DNA of 64,000 nucleotides from contig JAECQP010000008.1 in the NCBI GenBank assembly GCA_015999745.1, forward strand, positions 1 through 64,000, given 5' to 3'. The stretch comes from Sphingobacteriia bacterium (lineage in GTDB: Bacteria > Bacteroidota > Bacteroidia > Chitinophagales > Chitinophagaceae). Positions 8,886-17,994 of this stretch are shown here, piece by piece. Position 1 is the stretch's first letter. Each line of letters starts with the position of its first letter. Position numbers and translations under genes: made by a program. The notes beneath the pieces were generated by a model that was not told the DNA's origin, searched no databases, and saw nothing but the letters and a program-made list of their open reading frames with translations.

Positions 8886-9464
8886 ATGATTTTACCTATT
8901 GTTGCTTATGGTGCGCCGGTACTGAGAAAAGTGGCGGCGCCGATTGATGCGGAATACCCTGGTTTGGCCAAGTTGCTGGAAGATATGTGGGAAACCATGT
9001 ATTCCAGTAATGGAGTAGGGCTGGCCGCTCCCCAGGTGAACCGGGATGTCCGGATTTTTGTGGTGGACAGCCTCCAGATTTTTGAGAATATGGATGAGGA
9101 AGAGAAGCTGGAGTTCCCTACAGATAAGGGCATTAAAAAAGCATTCATCAATGCGGAAATCATTTCAACAGAGGGAGAGGAATGGGCTTACAACGAAGGC
9201 TGCCTGAGCATTCCGAAGATCCGGGAAGATGTGATGCGCCCTGAAACGGTTACCATTTCTTATTGCGATGAAAACTTTGTGGCATCTACGGAAACCTTCA
9301 CCGGCATCACTGCCAGGGTGATTCAGCACGAATACGATCATATAGAAGGAAAGCTCTTTATTGATTACCTGAAACCGCTGCGCAAGAAACTGCTGCAAAG
9401 CAAGCTCAATGATATCAGCAAGGGAAAGATTAAAGTGGATTATAAAATGAGCTTTGCCAAATGA
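8886..9464 (+). CDS. def: Peptide deformylase
   Basis: This 192-residue metalloenzyme removes the N-formyl group from nascent proteins. The three family motifs are all present: GVGLAAPQ (near residue 40), EGCLSIP (the Cys metal ligand) and QHEYDHIEG (HExxH-type, two His ligands and the catalytic Glu). It is somewhat longer than the E. coli enzyme because of an acidic loop between motifs 1 and 2 (ENMDEEEKLEF). It is driven by the promoter at 8832-8862 and overlaps the next gene by four bases (ATGA), a sign of translational coupling. Confidence 0.95.
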   Translation: MILPIVAYGAPVLRKVAAPIDAEYPGLAKLLEDMWETMYSSNGVGLAAPQVNRDVRIFVVDSLQIFENMDEEEKLEFPTDKGIKKAFINAEIISTEGEEWAYNEGCLSIPKIREDVMRPETVTISYCDENFVASTETFTGITARVIQHEYDHIEGKLFIDYLKPLRKKLLQSKLNDISKGKIKVDYKMSFAK

Positions 9465-10393
9465 TGAAACAAGCCCTTCTGTTTATCCTTTTACTGGTGG
9501 GTGGTAAAACCATTGCACAGGACACCACTGTGATCATAGATGAAAAAAGATTCACACTGGCAGAAGTGGTGGTGCGAAATAATTTCGACTACAAGGCTTT
9601 ACTGGAGCGCATTAAGGAAGATACCACTTTTTACAAGGCCTTCCGTAATCTCCGTATACTGGGCTTTACCTCTTTCAATGATATCAAAATGCTGGATAAA
9701 AAAGGTGCAGTAAAAGCATCACTTTACAGCAAAACCAGGCAGAACAGGCGGTATGGTTGCAGAACGATGGATGTGCTGGAAGAGCAGGTGACCGGTGATT
9801 TTTATGATTCAAAGAAAGAATACAATTATACCACGCCGGAATTGTATGCGAGCCTTTTCTTTACCAAAGACAGTGTTTGCGGGGAAAACAATATTGTGCG
9901 TGGTAAAACGAGGAGCCTGTCCGATAAAAGAGGCCTGGAAAAACACAAGGAACAGCTCAAGATGCTGTTCTTTAATCCGGGCAGGAAGATTCCGGGTATA
10001 CCCTTCATTGGGAATAAGCTGGATTTGTACGACGACCATGCGCATAAATTGTACGATTACAGGCTGGATATAGAAGAATACAAAGGTGCGCTCTGCTATG
10101 TTTTTTCCATCACGCCCAAAGAAGACCTTGGTACTTTAAAAGACGATCAGGTGGTGGTGGATCAAATGGTGACCCGCTTTGATATGAAGTCGATGGAAGT
10201 GCTTAGCCGCCAGTATGCCCTGAGTTATAAAGCCGGGGTCTATGATTTTGATGTGAGCATGGATGTGGAAATGACCCGGATCGGCGACCTGCTGGTTCCG
10301 AAGATTCTTCGCTATAAAGGCAATTGGGATGTAATTCTTAAGAAAAGGGAACGGGCGGTTTTCACGGCAACCTTATTTGATTTCAGACGATAA
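9461..10393 (+). CDS. Secreted protein of unknown function coupled to def
   Basis: I do not recognise this 310-residue protein. It begins with a Sec signal peptide (about residues 1-19, ending near GKTIAQ) and then DTTVIIDEKRFTLAEVVVR, a segment like the start of Bacteroidota proteins that follow a carboxypeptidase-regulatory-like strand. The body is a charged alpha/beta mixture with two cysteines (YGCRT, SVCGEN) and a C-terminal half rich in beta strands. There is no lipobox and no transmembrane helix after the signal. The start overlaps the def stop by four bases, and a strong terminator follows, so it closes the def operon. A periplasmic or surface location is inferred. Confidence 0.75.
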   Translation: MMKQALLFILLLVGGKTIAQDTTVIIDEKRFTLAEVVVRNNFDYKALLERIKEDTTFYKAFRNLRILGFTSFNDIKMLDKKGAVKASLYSKTRQNRRYGCRTMDVLEEQVTGDFYDSKKEYNYTTPELYASLFFTKDSVCGENNIVRGKTRSLSDKRGLEKHKEQLKMLFFNPGRKIPGIPFIGNKLDLYDDHAHKLYDYRLDIEEYKGALCYVFSITPKEDLGTLKDDQVVVDQMVTRFDMKSMEVLSRQYALSYKAGVYDFDVSMDVEMTRIGDLLVPKILRYKGNWDVILKKRERAVFTATLFDFRR

Positions 10394-10407
10394 ACTGCTG
10401 GTCATGC

Positions 10408-10433
10408 AAAAAGCACCCGGATGGGTGCTTTTT
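10408..10433. terminator. Bidirectional intrinsic terminator
   Basis: AAAAAGCACCC, loop GGAT, GGGTGCTTTTT form an 11-bp perfect hairpin with T runs on both strands. It lies between the converging ends of the secreted-protein gene and the lipoprotein gene. Confidence 0.9.
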
Positions 10434-10454
10434 GCGTAAGGCAGGGATTAAAAA

Positions 10455-11114
10455 TCAGTTTAGACCCAGTTTTCTGCCTTGTAGGGTACGGGTTTTCTTA
10501 TCACTCTTATTAACATCGGTTAATTTCACTACTAAACGTACATCTGCCACACTGCTGCTTGCACCGCAGGACGCTTTATAAATACCCTTGTCGTAAGGAA
10601 CTTCCACAGTTCCGTTGTCCCAGTTGTTTCCGGCGACCACATATTTGTCTTCGCCTTCGGCAGGAACAAAGAGAAAGGAATTCCCCGATTCAAAACTTAC
10701 CCGGACGCCATTCAGGTCGGCGGATTCAATAATTCCGGGTGTATAGGCAGGTATTACAATTTCATTGATCAGTTTACCGTTGATAAAACGCACGGTGCCT
10801 GAAGCTACTTCTGCCTTGGCGCTGTCCAGTGCACGGGTCAGTACCAGCTTCTGATCAATATAAAACTGTACACGTTTTACATCCACATTATAAGCCGCCA
10901 GTTTCATTTGCAGTTCCCTGGAAAAAGGCACATACTGGCTTTTGTCGATGCCGGCAGTGGTTGAAGGAGCTGAATAGGCATTATTGGCATCGGGATTATT
11001 CTGAGGTGCGCTGCTTCTTAAGTATCCTTTGGAACTGGACGAATATTTACCGCCCGAACATGCGGACAACAGAAGAATTCCCATGAATACAATGCCTGTT
11101 AATAAACGAGACAT
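10455..11114 (-). CDS. Lipoprotein of unknown function
   Basis: This 219-residue protein opens with a type II signal peptide: MSRLL, hydrophobic core, lipobox LLSAC at residues 15-19, then a Gly/Ser-rich linker. The mature part is mostly beta-strand-like, with no motif I can assign. One segment (LQMKLAAYNVDVKRVQFYIDQKLVL) reads as a helix-strand unit. The frame is open back to 11231, but those 39 extra residues would put the signal peptide inside the chain, so the ATG at 11114 is chosen. It likely sits in the inner leaflet of the outer membrane. Upstream is a long A+T-rich region shared with the HTH gene. Confidence 0.75.
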   Translation of the reverse strand: MSRLLTGIVFMGILLLSACSGGKYSSSSKGYLRSSAPQNNPDANNAYSAPSTTAGIDKSQYVPFSRELQMKLAAYNVDVKRVQFYIDQKLVLTRALDSAKAEVASGTVRFINGKLINEIVIPAYTPGIIESADLNGVRVSFESGNSFLFVPAEGEDKYVVAGNNWDNGTVEVPYDKGIYKASCGASSSVADVRLVVKLTDVNKSDKKTRTLQGRKLGLN

Positions 11115-11576
11115 GTTGTTGTTTTTTTTAGGTACAGGTATAATATTAGTAAACAAATTGCGTTTTAAGTTCACACCATGCTTATTTAAGCCAGTGCTAC
11201 TTTGATTATATATGCTTGTTTTCAGGCGCATTTTGTTTACGGATATTGAAGGGGGACCTTAAAATTCGTTATTTTTTTGATGACTTTCTCCTTTTCCTTT
11301 GGGAAGATTTAATGGGTAGCGCATCCTTTAATTACAATTAAATTTCAATAAATTTTTTTAATTAATTTATAATCAATTAGTTGAATCAATTTTTACATAT
11401 TAATCTTTGCAGAAATTTATTTTGTACTGCCTCCTGCATTTTTAAAAAATCCCTACAAGTTGGTAGGCGCTGACCGTTAAAAAAATCTATTTCCCGGTAT
11501 TAACCGTATTGTTCAACACGTCCCGCTTTCTTTTCTTCGGGCATTCAATCGGGTAGGTTGATGCTAATTTTTTTAT
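11115..11576. other. A+T-rich intergenic region between divergent genes
   Basis: About 460 bases without a gene. The centre (11330-11420) is strongly A+T rich with runs of TTAAT and AATTT. One near match to a plus-strand -7 box, TAATCTTTG near 11401-11409, has one extra base. Control sites for the lipoprotein gene (leftward) and the HTH gene (rightward) are expected here, but no clear operator repeat was found. Confidence 0.5.
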
Positions 11577-11888
11577 ATGCGTTTAATAGACCGGTTGTAC
11601 CAGTATATGGAAGAAAAAGGGATCAGCGCTTATGCATTTGAACATGTTTGCGGGTTATCGAATGGATACCTGGGCAAGCAATACAGGGGCCGGGGAACAG
11701 TGGGGTCTGCCGTACTGGAAAAAATCAGGTTGCATTACCCGGATCTCGATATGCATTGGCTGATTACCGGTGATGGCGCCATGAGTAATGTAAACAAAGA
11801 GCTGATCCGTTCTTTTCAAAAACAAATCCGGCAACTGGAACAACTGGTGGCCGATAAAGATTCCATCATTGAGCTGTTACGCAAATGA
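11577..11888 (+). CDS. Small XRE-like helix-turn-helix protein with coiled-coil tail
   Basis: This 103-residue protein has an N-terminal HTH of the phage-repressor type (residues 1-66). The recognition helix is near GLSNGYLGKQYRG, followed by the MHWLITGDGAMS segment that ends this domain in many Bacteroidota XRE regulators. Residues 72-103 form a heptad-rich coiled coil (LIRSFQKQIRQLEQLVADKD), which probably dimerises the protein. It is probably a transcription regulator. Targets are unknown, but the A+T-rich region upstream is a natural autoregulatory site. It is not near any phage genes. Confidence 0.75.
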   Translation: MRLIDRLYQYMEEKGISAYAFEHVCGLSNGYLGKQYRGRGTVGSAVLEKIRLHYPDLDMHWLITGDGAMSNVNKELIRSFQKQIRQLEQLVADKDSIIELLRK

Positions 11889-11939
11889 CGCAACAACGGG
11901 TGGCCAACCCGGTTGAATGGCTTGATCCGGAGCAAGAAA

Positions 11940-11964
11940 AAAGAGCCCCGTAAAGGAGTTCTTT
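11940..11964. terminator. Probable terminator between the HTH gene and gcvP
   Basis: AAAGAGCCCC and GGAGTTCTTT pair across a GTAAA-type loop with one mismatch and one G-T pair. A T run follows on each strand. It lies where the two converging genes end. Confidence 0.5.
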
Positions 11965-11992
11965 GGTATAAGATCAATGTTGGTAGCTGGTC

Positions 11993-14860
11993 TTATGCGT
12001 AAGAAGCAACAGGCTCGCAGGTACAGATCAGGTTTCTGTCTCCATACGTGTTGTTTACCCTTGCCACGCTTGGCCAGAATTTATTCTGTGCTACATACGG
12101 CAACGGGAATGCAGCTTCTGCTCTGCTGTATCCATGCTTCCACTCGTTGGCACAAACCTCAGCCTGTGTATGTGGTGCATGCTTCAACGCATTGTCTGTT
12201 TTATCAGAATTGCCCGCTTCAATGGCTTTGATTTCGTGATAGATGGCGATCAGCGCATCACAGAAACGATCCAGCTCTCCTTTGTCTTCGCTCTCTGTTG
12301 GCTCAATCATGATCGTGCCTGGTACAGGGAAGCTCAGGGTCGGTGCATGGAAGCCGTAGTCGATTAAACGCTTGGCCACATCTTCCGCTTCAATTCCTGC
12401 AGATTGTTTGAACGGACGAAGGTCTACAATAAACTCGTGCGCGCAGGTTCCGTTCTTTCCGGTATAAAGAATCTGGTAGTATTTCTCCAGTCTTGCTTTC
12501 ATGTAGTTGGCATTCAGAATGGCATATTCAGTGGCCATACGAATCCCGTCTGCACCCAGCATTTTGATGTATGCGTAGCTGATCAGCAGGATGCTTGCAG
12601 AACCAAACGGCGCTGCACTTACCGCTGCTTCATTCTTGTCATAGCCGGTAATATGCCCTGGCAGGAATGGAGCCAGTTTATCATTCACGCAGATAGGGCC
12701 CATGCCCGGACCGCCGCCGCCGTGTGGAATAGCGAATGTTTTATGAAGGTTCAGGTGACACACATCAGCGCCAATCATACCCGGGCTGGTTAAGCCAACC
12801 TGTGCATTCATATTGGCTCCGTCCATATACACCAATCCACCGTTGTCGTGGATGATGGCGCAGATGTCTTTAATGGTTTCTTCAAACACACCATGGGTAG
12901 ACGGGTATGTTACCATCAGCGCTCCCAGGTTGTCTTTGTGTTGTTCGGCTTTTGCTTTCAGATCCGCTACATCTATGTTTCCGGCCTCATCACATTTTAC
13001 CACCACCACTTTAAATCCGGCCATCACTGCACTGGCAGGGTTGGTACCGTGTGCGCTGATCGGGATCAGCACAATATTGCGGTGACCGTCTTTCCGGCTC
13101 TTGTGGTAACCGCGGATGGTCAGCAAACCTGTATATTCGCCCTGTGCACCACTGTTGGGCTGCAGGCTGCATGCCGTGAATCCGGTTACTGCGCAGAGGA
13201 ACTGGTTCAGTTCTTTGATGATCTGCTGATAACCTGCTGTTTGGTCAGCCGGTACAAACGGATGCAATGCCGCAAACTCCGGCCAGCTTACCGGCATCAT
13301 TTCTGTTGCTGCGTTCAGCTTCATGGTACAGCTGCCGAGGCTGATCATGCTGGTATTCAGGGAAAGGTCTTTGTTCTCGAGTTGTTTAATATACCGCATC
13401 ATCAGGCTCTCGCTGTGATAGGTATTGAAAACCGGATGTGTTAAATAACTGCTGGTTCTTTGGAGACCGTTTGGTATAGCGGTTGCACCAACGGATGCTG
13501 CAGTGATTTTTTTACCTGCACTCTTTCCGGCTGCCGCTTCAAAGATGGACACAATGGTATTGGCATCTTCGAGGCTGGTGGTTTCATCGATGCTGATACC
13601 GATGCTGCCATCTGCGAAATAACGGAAATTACGCTGGTGCTGTTCGGCTGCCGCTTTTACTTTAGCTGCATCTGCACCGGAAATAAGCAGTGTGTCGAAG
13701 AAATACCGGTTGTCCTGCCTCAGTCCCAGCGCTGTAAGCGCATTGGCCACAGCCACTGCGGTTTGATGAACAATGGATGCGATATTTTTCAATCCCTCTG
13801 AGCCATGATATACCGCATACATCGCAGCCATATTGGCCAGCAATGCCTGGGCTGTACAGATATTGGAAGTTGCTTTTTCGCGTTTGATGTGCTGTTCCCT
13901 GGTTTGCAATGCCATGCGCAGGGCACGGTTTCCCTGTGCGTCTATGCTCACCCCAATCAGTCTTCCGGGCATTCCCCTTTTGAAATCTTCAGTAGTGGCA
14001 AAGTAGGCTGCGTGTGGCCCGCCAAATCCCATTGGTACGCCAAATCTTTGTGCGGAACCAACGGCTACATCTGCACCCAGTTCTCCCGGAGGGGTCAGCA
14101 GGGTTAGTGATAAAATATCCGCAGCCATGATAACGAAACCGCCTGCCGCATGCACTTTCTGTATAAATCCGCGGTAGTCTTCCACAGAACCGTTGTCGGC
14201 AGGATATTGTAAAATTGCCCCAAAATAGGTTTCATCGATGGCGGAAGTGGTGTAGTTGCCGGTTACCAGCTCCACACCAATTGGCTCAGCCCTGGTGGCA
14301 AGCACCTGTTTGGTCTGCGGGAAAAGCTGCTCATCCACAAATAATTTCGGCCTGGTAATGTTGTCGGCCTTATTGGCATGGTGAAACAGCATGGCCATTG
14401 CTTCTGCAGCAGCGGTTGCTTCATCCAGCAGGGAGGCGTTCGCAATGGGCAGGCCGGTCAGGTCCGTAATCATGGTCTGGTAGTTCAGCAGGCTTTCCAG
14501 TCTTCCCTGAGAAATTTCTGCCTGGTATGGTGTGTACTGGGTATACCATCCCGGATTCTCAAAAATGTTTCTGAGGATCACACTTGGGGTGATGGTTCCA
14601 TAGTATCCCTGCCCTATATAATTTTTGTAAAGCTTATTCTTTGCTGCAATTTCCCTGAGCCGGGTCAGGTAGTCAAACTCGCTGATGGCTGCCGGAACAT
14701 CCAGTGCCGATTTGATCCGGATACTGTCTGGTACTGTTTTACTGATCAGTGATTCAATCGCTTTTTCGTTAATAGTTTTCAGCATTTCTGTAAGTTCCTG
14801 CGGATTGGGACCTATATGCCGCTGCTGAAACCGGGTGGATTGTTGCTCAAATAAATTCAT
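11993..14860 (-). CDS. gcvP: Glycine dehydrogenase (decarboxylating), P protein
   Basis: This 955-residue PLP enzyme decarboxylates glycine and passes the aminomethyl group to the lipoyl H protein of the glycine cleavage system. It is the fused, full-length form. The N-terminal half opens with RHIGPNPQE. The C-terminal half holds the PLP lysine in [19 protein letters not shown], near residue 700. The frame is open to 14902, but a -7 box at 14884-14891 lies downstream of that point, so the ATG at 14860 is the start. gcvT and gcvH are not next to it, which is usual in Bacteroidota. Confidence 0.96.
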   Translation of the reverse strand: MNLFEQQSTRFQQRHIGPNPQELTEMLKTINEKAIESLISKTVPDSIRIKSALDVPAAISEFDYLTRLREIAAKNKLYKNYIGQGYYGTITPSVILRNIFENPGWYTQYTPYQAEISQGRLESLLNYQTMITDLTGLPIANASLLDEATAAAEAMAMLFHHANKADNITRPKLFVDEQLFPQTKQVLATRAEPIGVELVTGNYTTSAIDETYFGAILQYPADNGSVEDYRGFIQKVHAAGGFVIMAADILSLTLLTPPGELGADVAVGSAQRFGVPMGFGGPHAAYFATTEDFKRGMPGRLIGVSIDAQGNRALRMALQTREQHIKREKATSNICTAQALLANMAAMYAVYHGSEGLKNIASIVHQTAVAVANALTALGLRQDNRYFFDTLLISGADAAKVKAAAEQHQRNFRYFADGSIGISIDETTSLEDANTIVSIFEAAAGKSAGKKITAASVGATAIPNGLQRTSSYLTHPVFNTYHSESLMMRYIKQLENKDLSLNTSMISLGSCTMKLNAATEMMPVSWPEFAALHPFVPADQTAGYQQIIKELNQFLCAVTGFTACSLQPNSGAQGEYTGLLTIRGYHKSRKDGHRNIVLIPISAHGTNPASAVMAGFKVVVVKCDEAGNIDVADLKAKAEQHKDNLGALMVTYPSTHGVFEETIKDICAIIHDNGGLVYMDGANMNAQVGLTSPGMIGADVCHLNLHKTFAIPHGGGGPGMGPICVNDKLAPFLPGHITGYDKNEAAVSAAPFGSASILLISYAYIKMLGADGIRMATEYAILNANYMKARLEKYYQILYTGKNGTCAHEFIVDLRPFKQSAGIEAEDVAKRLIDYGFHAPTLSFPVPGTIMIEPTESEDKGELDRFCDALIAIYHEIKAIEAGNSDKTDNALKHAPHTQAEVCANEWKHGYSRAEAAFPLPYVAQNKFWPSVARVNNTYGDRNLICTCEPVASYA

Positions 14861-14883
14861 ATTCGGATCAATTTTTAGAACCG

Positions 14884-14891
14884 CAAAGGTA
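14884..14891 (-). promoter_or_regulatory. -7 box TACCTTTG of the gcvP promoter
   Basis: The minus strand shows an exact TAnnTTTG match 23 bases upstream of the gcvP ATG at 14860. Its position rules out the longer open frame as the coding start. Confidence 0.6.
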
Positions 14892-14958
14892 CGATGATCC
14901 AACAGGATTTTTTTTCCGTTTTGTTAACAGTGGGGGAAAGCATGTTGATTGAATTCCA

Positions 14959-14966
14959 TAATTTTG
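14959..14966 (+). promoter_or_regulatory. -7 box TAATTTTG before the YkgJ-type gene
   Basis: This exact TAnnTTTG match lies 66 bases before the GTG start at 15033. A small hairpin (CTGGTgaACCAG) lies in the leader between them. Confidence 0.45.
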
Positions 14967-15032
14967 CGGCTAACTGGTGAACCAGCTCCTGTACCCGGGG
15001 CTTTGTGTTCCTGAAACACTTTAAACCTGCCC

Positions 15033-15515
15033 GTGGAAGATCAACTGTTACAGAACTGGGAAAAAAAAAGCGCCGAACACCAGAAATTGTATAAAAACTG
15101 GCTGAGCAGGGCCGATAAGAACAAAGTGCTGAAACGCCTGCCCCAACTGCATGAAGAAGCGTTTGAACGGATCGATTGTTTGCAGTGCGCCAACTGTTGT
15201 AAGAACTATTCCCCCAGGTTTAAAACACCCGATATCAAAAGGATCAGCAAGCATCTCGGATTGAAAGAGAGTGTTTTTATTGCTACTTATCTCAACCTGG
15301 ATTCCGATGGGGATTATGTGGTACGCTCCACGCCCTGTCCATTTCTGGGCACGGATAATTACTGTTCCATCTACGATAAACGGCCTTCCGATTGCCAGCG
15401 TTTTCCTTATACCGACGAAGATGTACTGATTAAAAGGCCACTGATCACCTTAAAGAATTCCAGTTTTTGCCCGGCAGTGTATTATGTGCTCGAAAAACTG
15501 ATGGTGCAGGGTTAA
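15033..15515 (+). CDS. YkgJ family cysteine cluster protein
   Basis: This 160-residue cytoplasmic protein, read from a GTG, carries the spaced cysteines of the YkgJ/UPF0153 family: CLQCANCCKNY near residue 50, PCPFLGTDNYCSIYDKRPSDCQRFP near 100-125, and a last Cys in FCPAVYY. These probably bind a metal or Fe-S cluster. The biochemical role is not established. The N-terminus is a charged helix. Its stop overlaps the stop of the convergent MFS gene by a few bases. Confidence 0.8.
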   Translation: MEDQLLQNWEKKSAEHQKLYKNWLSRADKNKVLKRLPQLHEEAFERIDCLQCANCCKNYSPRFKTPDIKRISKHLGLKESVFIATYLNLDSDGDYVVRSTPCPFLGTDNYCSIYDKRPSDCQRFPYTDEDVLIKRPLITLKNSSFCPAVYYVLEKLMVQG

Positions 15516-16759
15516 TATTCCATTTTTCGCAGCTTGGGCGCTTTAAACCAGGTGGCCGCCACCACGAGTAAAGTCATGCATCCGCCAAATACCACGGAAG
15601 GAACCACCCCCAGTAATTTGGCTGCCATTCCGCTTTCAAACTGACCCAGTTCATTACTGCTGTTCACAAACATGGAGTTTACGCTCATGACCCTTCCCCG
15701 CATATGATCGGGGGTACGAACCTGAACAATGGTTCCCCTGATGATCATACTGATGCCATCCAGGATGCCACTTAATACCAATACCGCAAAGGAAAGCCAG
15801 AAGGACCTTGATAATCCGAATATGATCACGCATAACCCAAATCCGCCCACGGCAAACAATAGTTTTTTGCCCTGCCCGGATTTTAGCGGGAAGAATGTCA
15901 TGGTTACAATAATGATAATGGATCCGATATCCGCCGCTGCGTTCAGCCAGCCAAAGCCAATAGGTCCTACTTTCAGGATATCTTTGGCAAATACGGGGAT
16001 CATGGCTACTGCGCCACCAAAGAAGACGGCAAAAAGGTCCAGGGTCAATACACCCAGCAGTTCTTTGGTCTTGTACACATAATCCAATCCTTCTTTCACA
16101 CTATCCCATCCGTTTTTTTCTCCTCTCTTGTTCAACGCGGGTTTAGGCTTTGTCTGGTACATATTCATAAAGCCTGCTGCTATCATGGTACAGATAATGC
16201 CCAGCGAAGGTGTGTTACCCAGCATGGCGATCAAAAAGCCAACCGTAGCATGGCCGGTAACGGATGCGGATAACCAGATTCCCTGGTTCCAGGTAATGGC
16301 ATTCTGCAGGTGTTCCCTGGGCACAATGGATGCCACCATGGTGCCAAATAAGGGGCCGGTAAAAGAACGGATGATTCCGGTAATAAAAATGACGATGTAA
16401 ATGCTGAACGCAATCCAGTGATTGCTGAGCTGCGATGCCGTGTACCGGGTGGACAACAAGGTCAGCAGCAACGCACAGCCAACATAGAAACTGACCCCTT
16501 TTAACAGCAGCTTTCTTTTTTCGCTGATATCAATCACGTGTCCCGCATACAACGAAAGTGACACCGCCGGGATTACTTCCGATAAACCGATCAATCCAAT
16601 GGCAAAGGGGTCGTTGGTCAGTTCGTAGATCCACCATCCCACCAGGGTTCCCATCATCCGCAGCCCCATGATGAACAGGAATCTTCCGATCATCAGGTAC
16701 CGGTACTCGGGAATTCTCATGGCTGCGAAAGGATCTGACTGAACTGTGCTGTTACTCAT
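15512..16759 (-). CDS. MFS transporter (MFS_3-type efflux family)
   Basis: This 415-residue membrane protein has about 12 hydrophobic helices and the opening PEYRYLMIGRFLF seen in the MFS_3 family, which includes enterobactin and multidrug exporters. A cytoplasmic loop (QTKPKPALNKRGEKNG) lies between helices 6 and 7. Direction is probably export; the substrate is unknown. The ATG at 16759 is preferred over the longer frame to 16828, because the extra 23 residues overlap the end of the kinase gene and precede the family start. It sits 16 bases downstream of the kinase gene, so it is probably the last gene of a folK-kinase-MFS operon. Confidence 0.82.
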   Translation of the reverse strand: MSNSTVQSDPFAAMRIPEYRYLMIGRFLFIMGLRMMGTLVGWWIYELTNDPFAIGLIGLSEVIPAVSLSLYAGHVIDISEKRKLLLKGVSFYVGCALLLTLLSTRYTASQLSNHWIAFSIYIVIFITGIIRSFTGPLFGTMVASIVPREHLQNAITWNQGIWLSASVTGHATVGFLIAMLGNTPSLGIICTMIAAGFMNMYQTKPKPALNKRGEKNGWDSVKEGLDYVYKTKELLGVLTLDLFAVFFGGAVAMIPVFAKDILKVGPIGFGWLNAAADIGSIIIIVTMTFFPLKSGQGKKLLFAVGGFGLCVIIFGLSRSFWLSFAVLVLSGILDGISMIIRGTIVQVRTPDHMRGRVMSVNSMFVNSSNELGQFESGMAAKLLGVVPSVVFGGCMTLLVVAATWFKAPKLRKMEY

Positions 16760-16775
16760 AGATAACCTACGGTGA

Positions 16776-17408
16776 TTAAGGAAGCGTAAAATAATGTTGC
16801 CCGTCTTCATAGTCGTTCTCCAGTGCATCCAGGATCACCTTAATATGCGCTTCGTTCCCCTGGAAATCTGCATTGCTCGCATCTATGAACAGGGTTTTGA
16901 TATTGTGTTGTTTAATATAATGAGTATAGGTTTCCTGAATATTAAACAGGTATTCATCCGGGATGGATTGTTCAAATTCGCGATTCCTTTTTTTGATATT
17001 CTGCTGCAACTTGCTTACCGGTGCGTGCAGATAGATCAGTATATCCGGAAATACCAGTTGCTGATGAATGATATCAAACAATTTTTGGTACAGCCTGAAT
17101 TCCTCTTCCGGTAAATTTACTTTGGCAAACAACAGGCATTTGGTAAACAGGTAATCAGAAACGGTTACTGTTTGAAACAGTTCCTTGGTATGCACCATTT
17201 CCTTGAGCTGTTTATAACGTTCTGCCATAAAAAAAAGCTCCAGCGGAAATGCATATTGTGCAGGATTCTCGTAAAATTTGGGTAAAAAGGGATTGTCCGC
17301 AAACTCTTCCAGGATCAGCCTCGCGTTCAGTTGCCGGGCAAGCAGGTTGGCCAGTGTGGTTTTACCCACGCCTATATTTCCTTCAATGGTGATAAAATGA
17401 TGCTTCAT
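16776..17408 (-). CDS. Deoxynucleoside kinase
   Basis: This 210-residue dNK-family enzyme phosphorylates deoxynucleosides in the salvage pathway. The P-loop is GNIGVGKTT at residues 9-17. The SDYLF segment near 85, the ERYKQ helix and the Arg-rich lid (KKRNREFEQ) near 140 fit the family. Length is typical. Which base it prefers (dA/dG or dC) cannot be read from sequence. It lies between folK and the MFS gene on the same strand; folK next to dNK is a common arrangement in Bacteroidota. Confidence 0.88.
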   Translation of the reverse strand: MKHHFITIEGNIGVGKTTLANLLARQLNARLILEEFADNPFLPKFYENPAQYAFPLELFFMAERYKQLKEMVHTKELFQTVTVSDYLFTKCLLFAKVNLPEEEFRLYQKLFDIIHQQLVFPDILIYLHAPVSKLQQNIKKRNREFEQSIPDEYLFNIQETYTHYIKQHNIKTLFIDASNADFQGNEAHIKVILDALENDYEDGQHYFTLP

Positions 17409-17451
17409 GAATTCGTACTGGTCGGGCCAAAATTAACCGTAGAGATCCCAC

Positions 17452-17937
17452 TTACTGTATTTTTTTTTGCACATCGGAGTTGTCGGGGCATTCGGCCAGT
17501 AATTCCAGTATGTTTTTTTGTAAAACAGGGTGCAGGAGTGTAGGTGCAATCTCCGCCAGCGGCGTAAGGGCAAAGCGCCGCTGTGGCAGCGCCGGGTGGG
17601 GTAGCTTCAGGATGGGCTGATCCATAATCACCTGATCAAACAGGAGTATGTCCAGGTCAATGATTCTTGGGCCGTACCGGGTATCCCTGACCCTTCCCAT
17701 TTGTGCTTCTATCTTCAACAGCGCCTGCATCAGTTCCTCCGGTTTCAGGGTGGTTTCAACTGCTATGGCCTGATTCAGGAAGGATGGTTGCTCCAGCAAA
17801 CCCCAGGGGGCGGTTTCATATAATGATGAGCGGTAAAGGATTTTACCGCAATTTTGTGCTATCAATGCATTGGCCTCTTGTAAGCCGGATGCCCGCTCAC
17901 CCAGATTGCTGCCGGTAAGTAAATAAGCTATACCCAT
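17452..17937 (-). CDS. folK: 2-amino-4-hydroxy-6-hydroxymethyldihydropteridine pyrophosphokinase
   Basis: This 161-residue HPPK transfers pyrophosphate from ATP to the pterin in folate synthesis. It has the opening LLTGSNLGER, the TAPWG loop and the signature RYGPRIIDLDILLFD, with the two Mg-binding aspartates. It is a full-length single-domain enzyme with no fused FolB or FolP. It is the first gene of the leftward folK-kinase-MFS run and is divergent from sppA, with 57 bases between. Confidence 0.94.
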   Translation of the reverse strand: MGIAYLLTGSNLGERASGLQEANALIAQNCGKILYRSSLYETAPWGLLEQPSFLNQAIAVETTLKPEELMQALLKIEAQMGRVRDTRYGPRIIDLDILLFDQVIMDQPILKLPHPALPQRRFALTPLAEIAPTLLHPVLQKNILELLAECPDNSDVQKKIQ

Positions 17938-17940
17938 AAA

Positions 17941-17971
17941 TTGGTGGTGTAAACTGGTTCAAATATCTTTA
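17941..17971 (+). promoter_or_regulatory. Probable sppA promoter (TTG-N20-TATCTTTA)
   Basis: TTG at 17941-17943 and TATCTTTA at 17964-17971 have the correct -33/-7 spacing, with one mismatch in the -7 box. The sppA ATG follows 23 bases later. Confidence 0.45.
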
Positions 17972-17994
17972 AATAATAATTGAATAGCACAATC

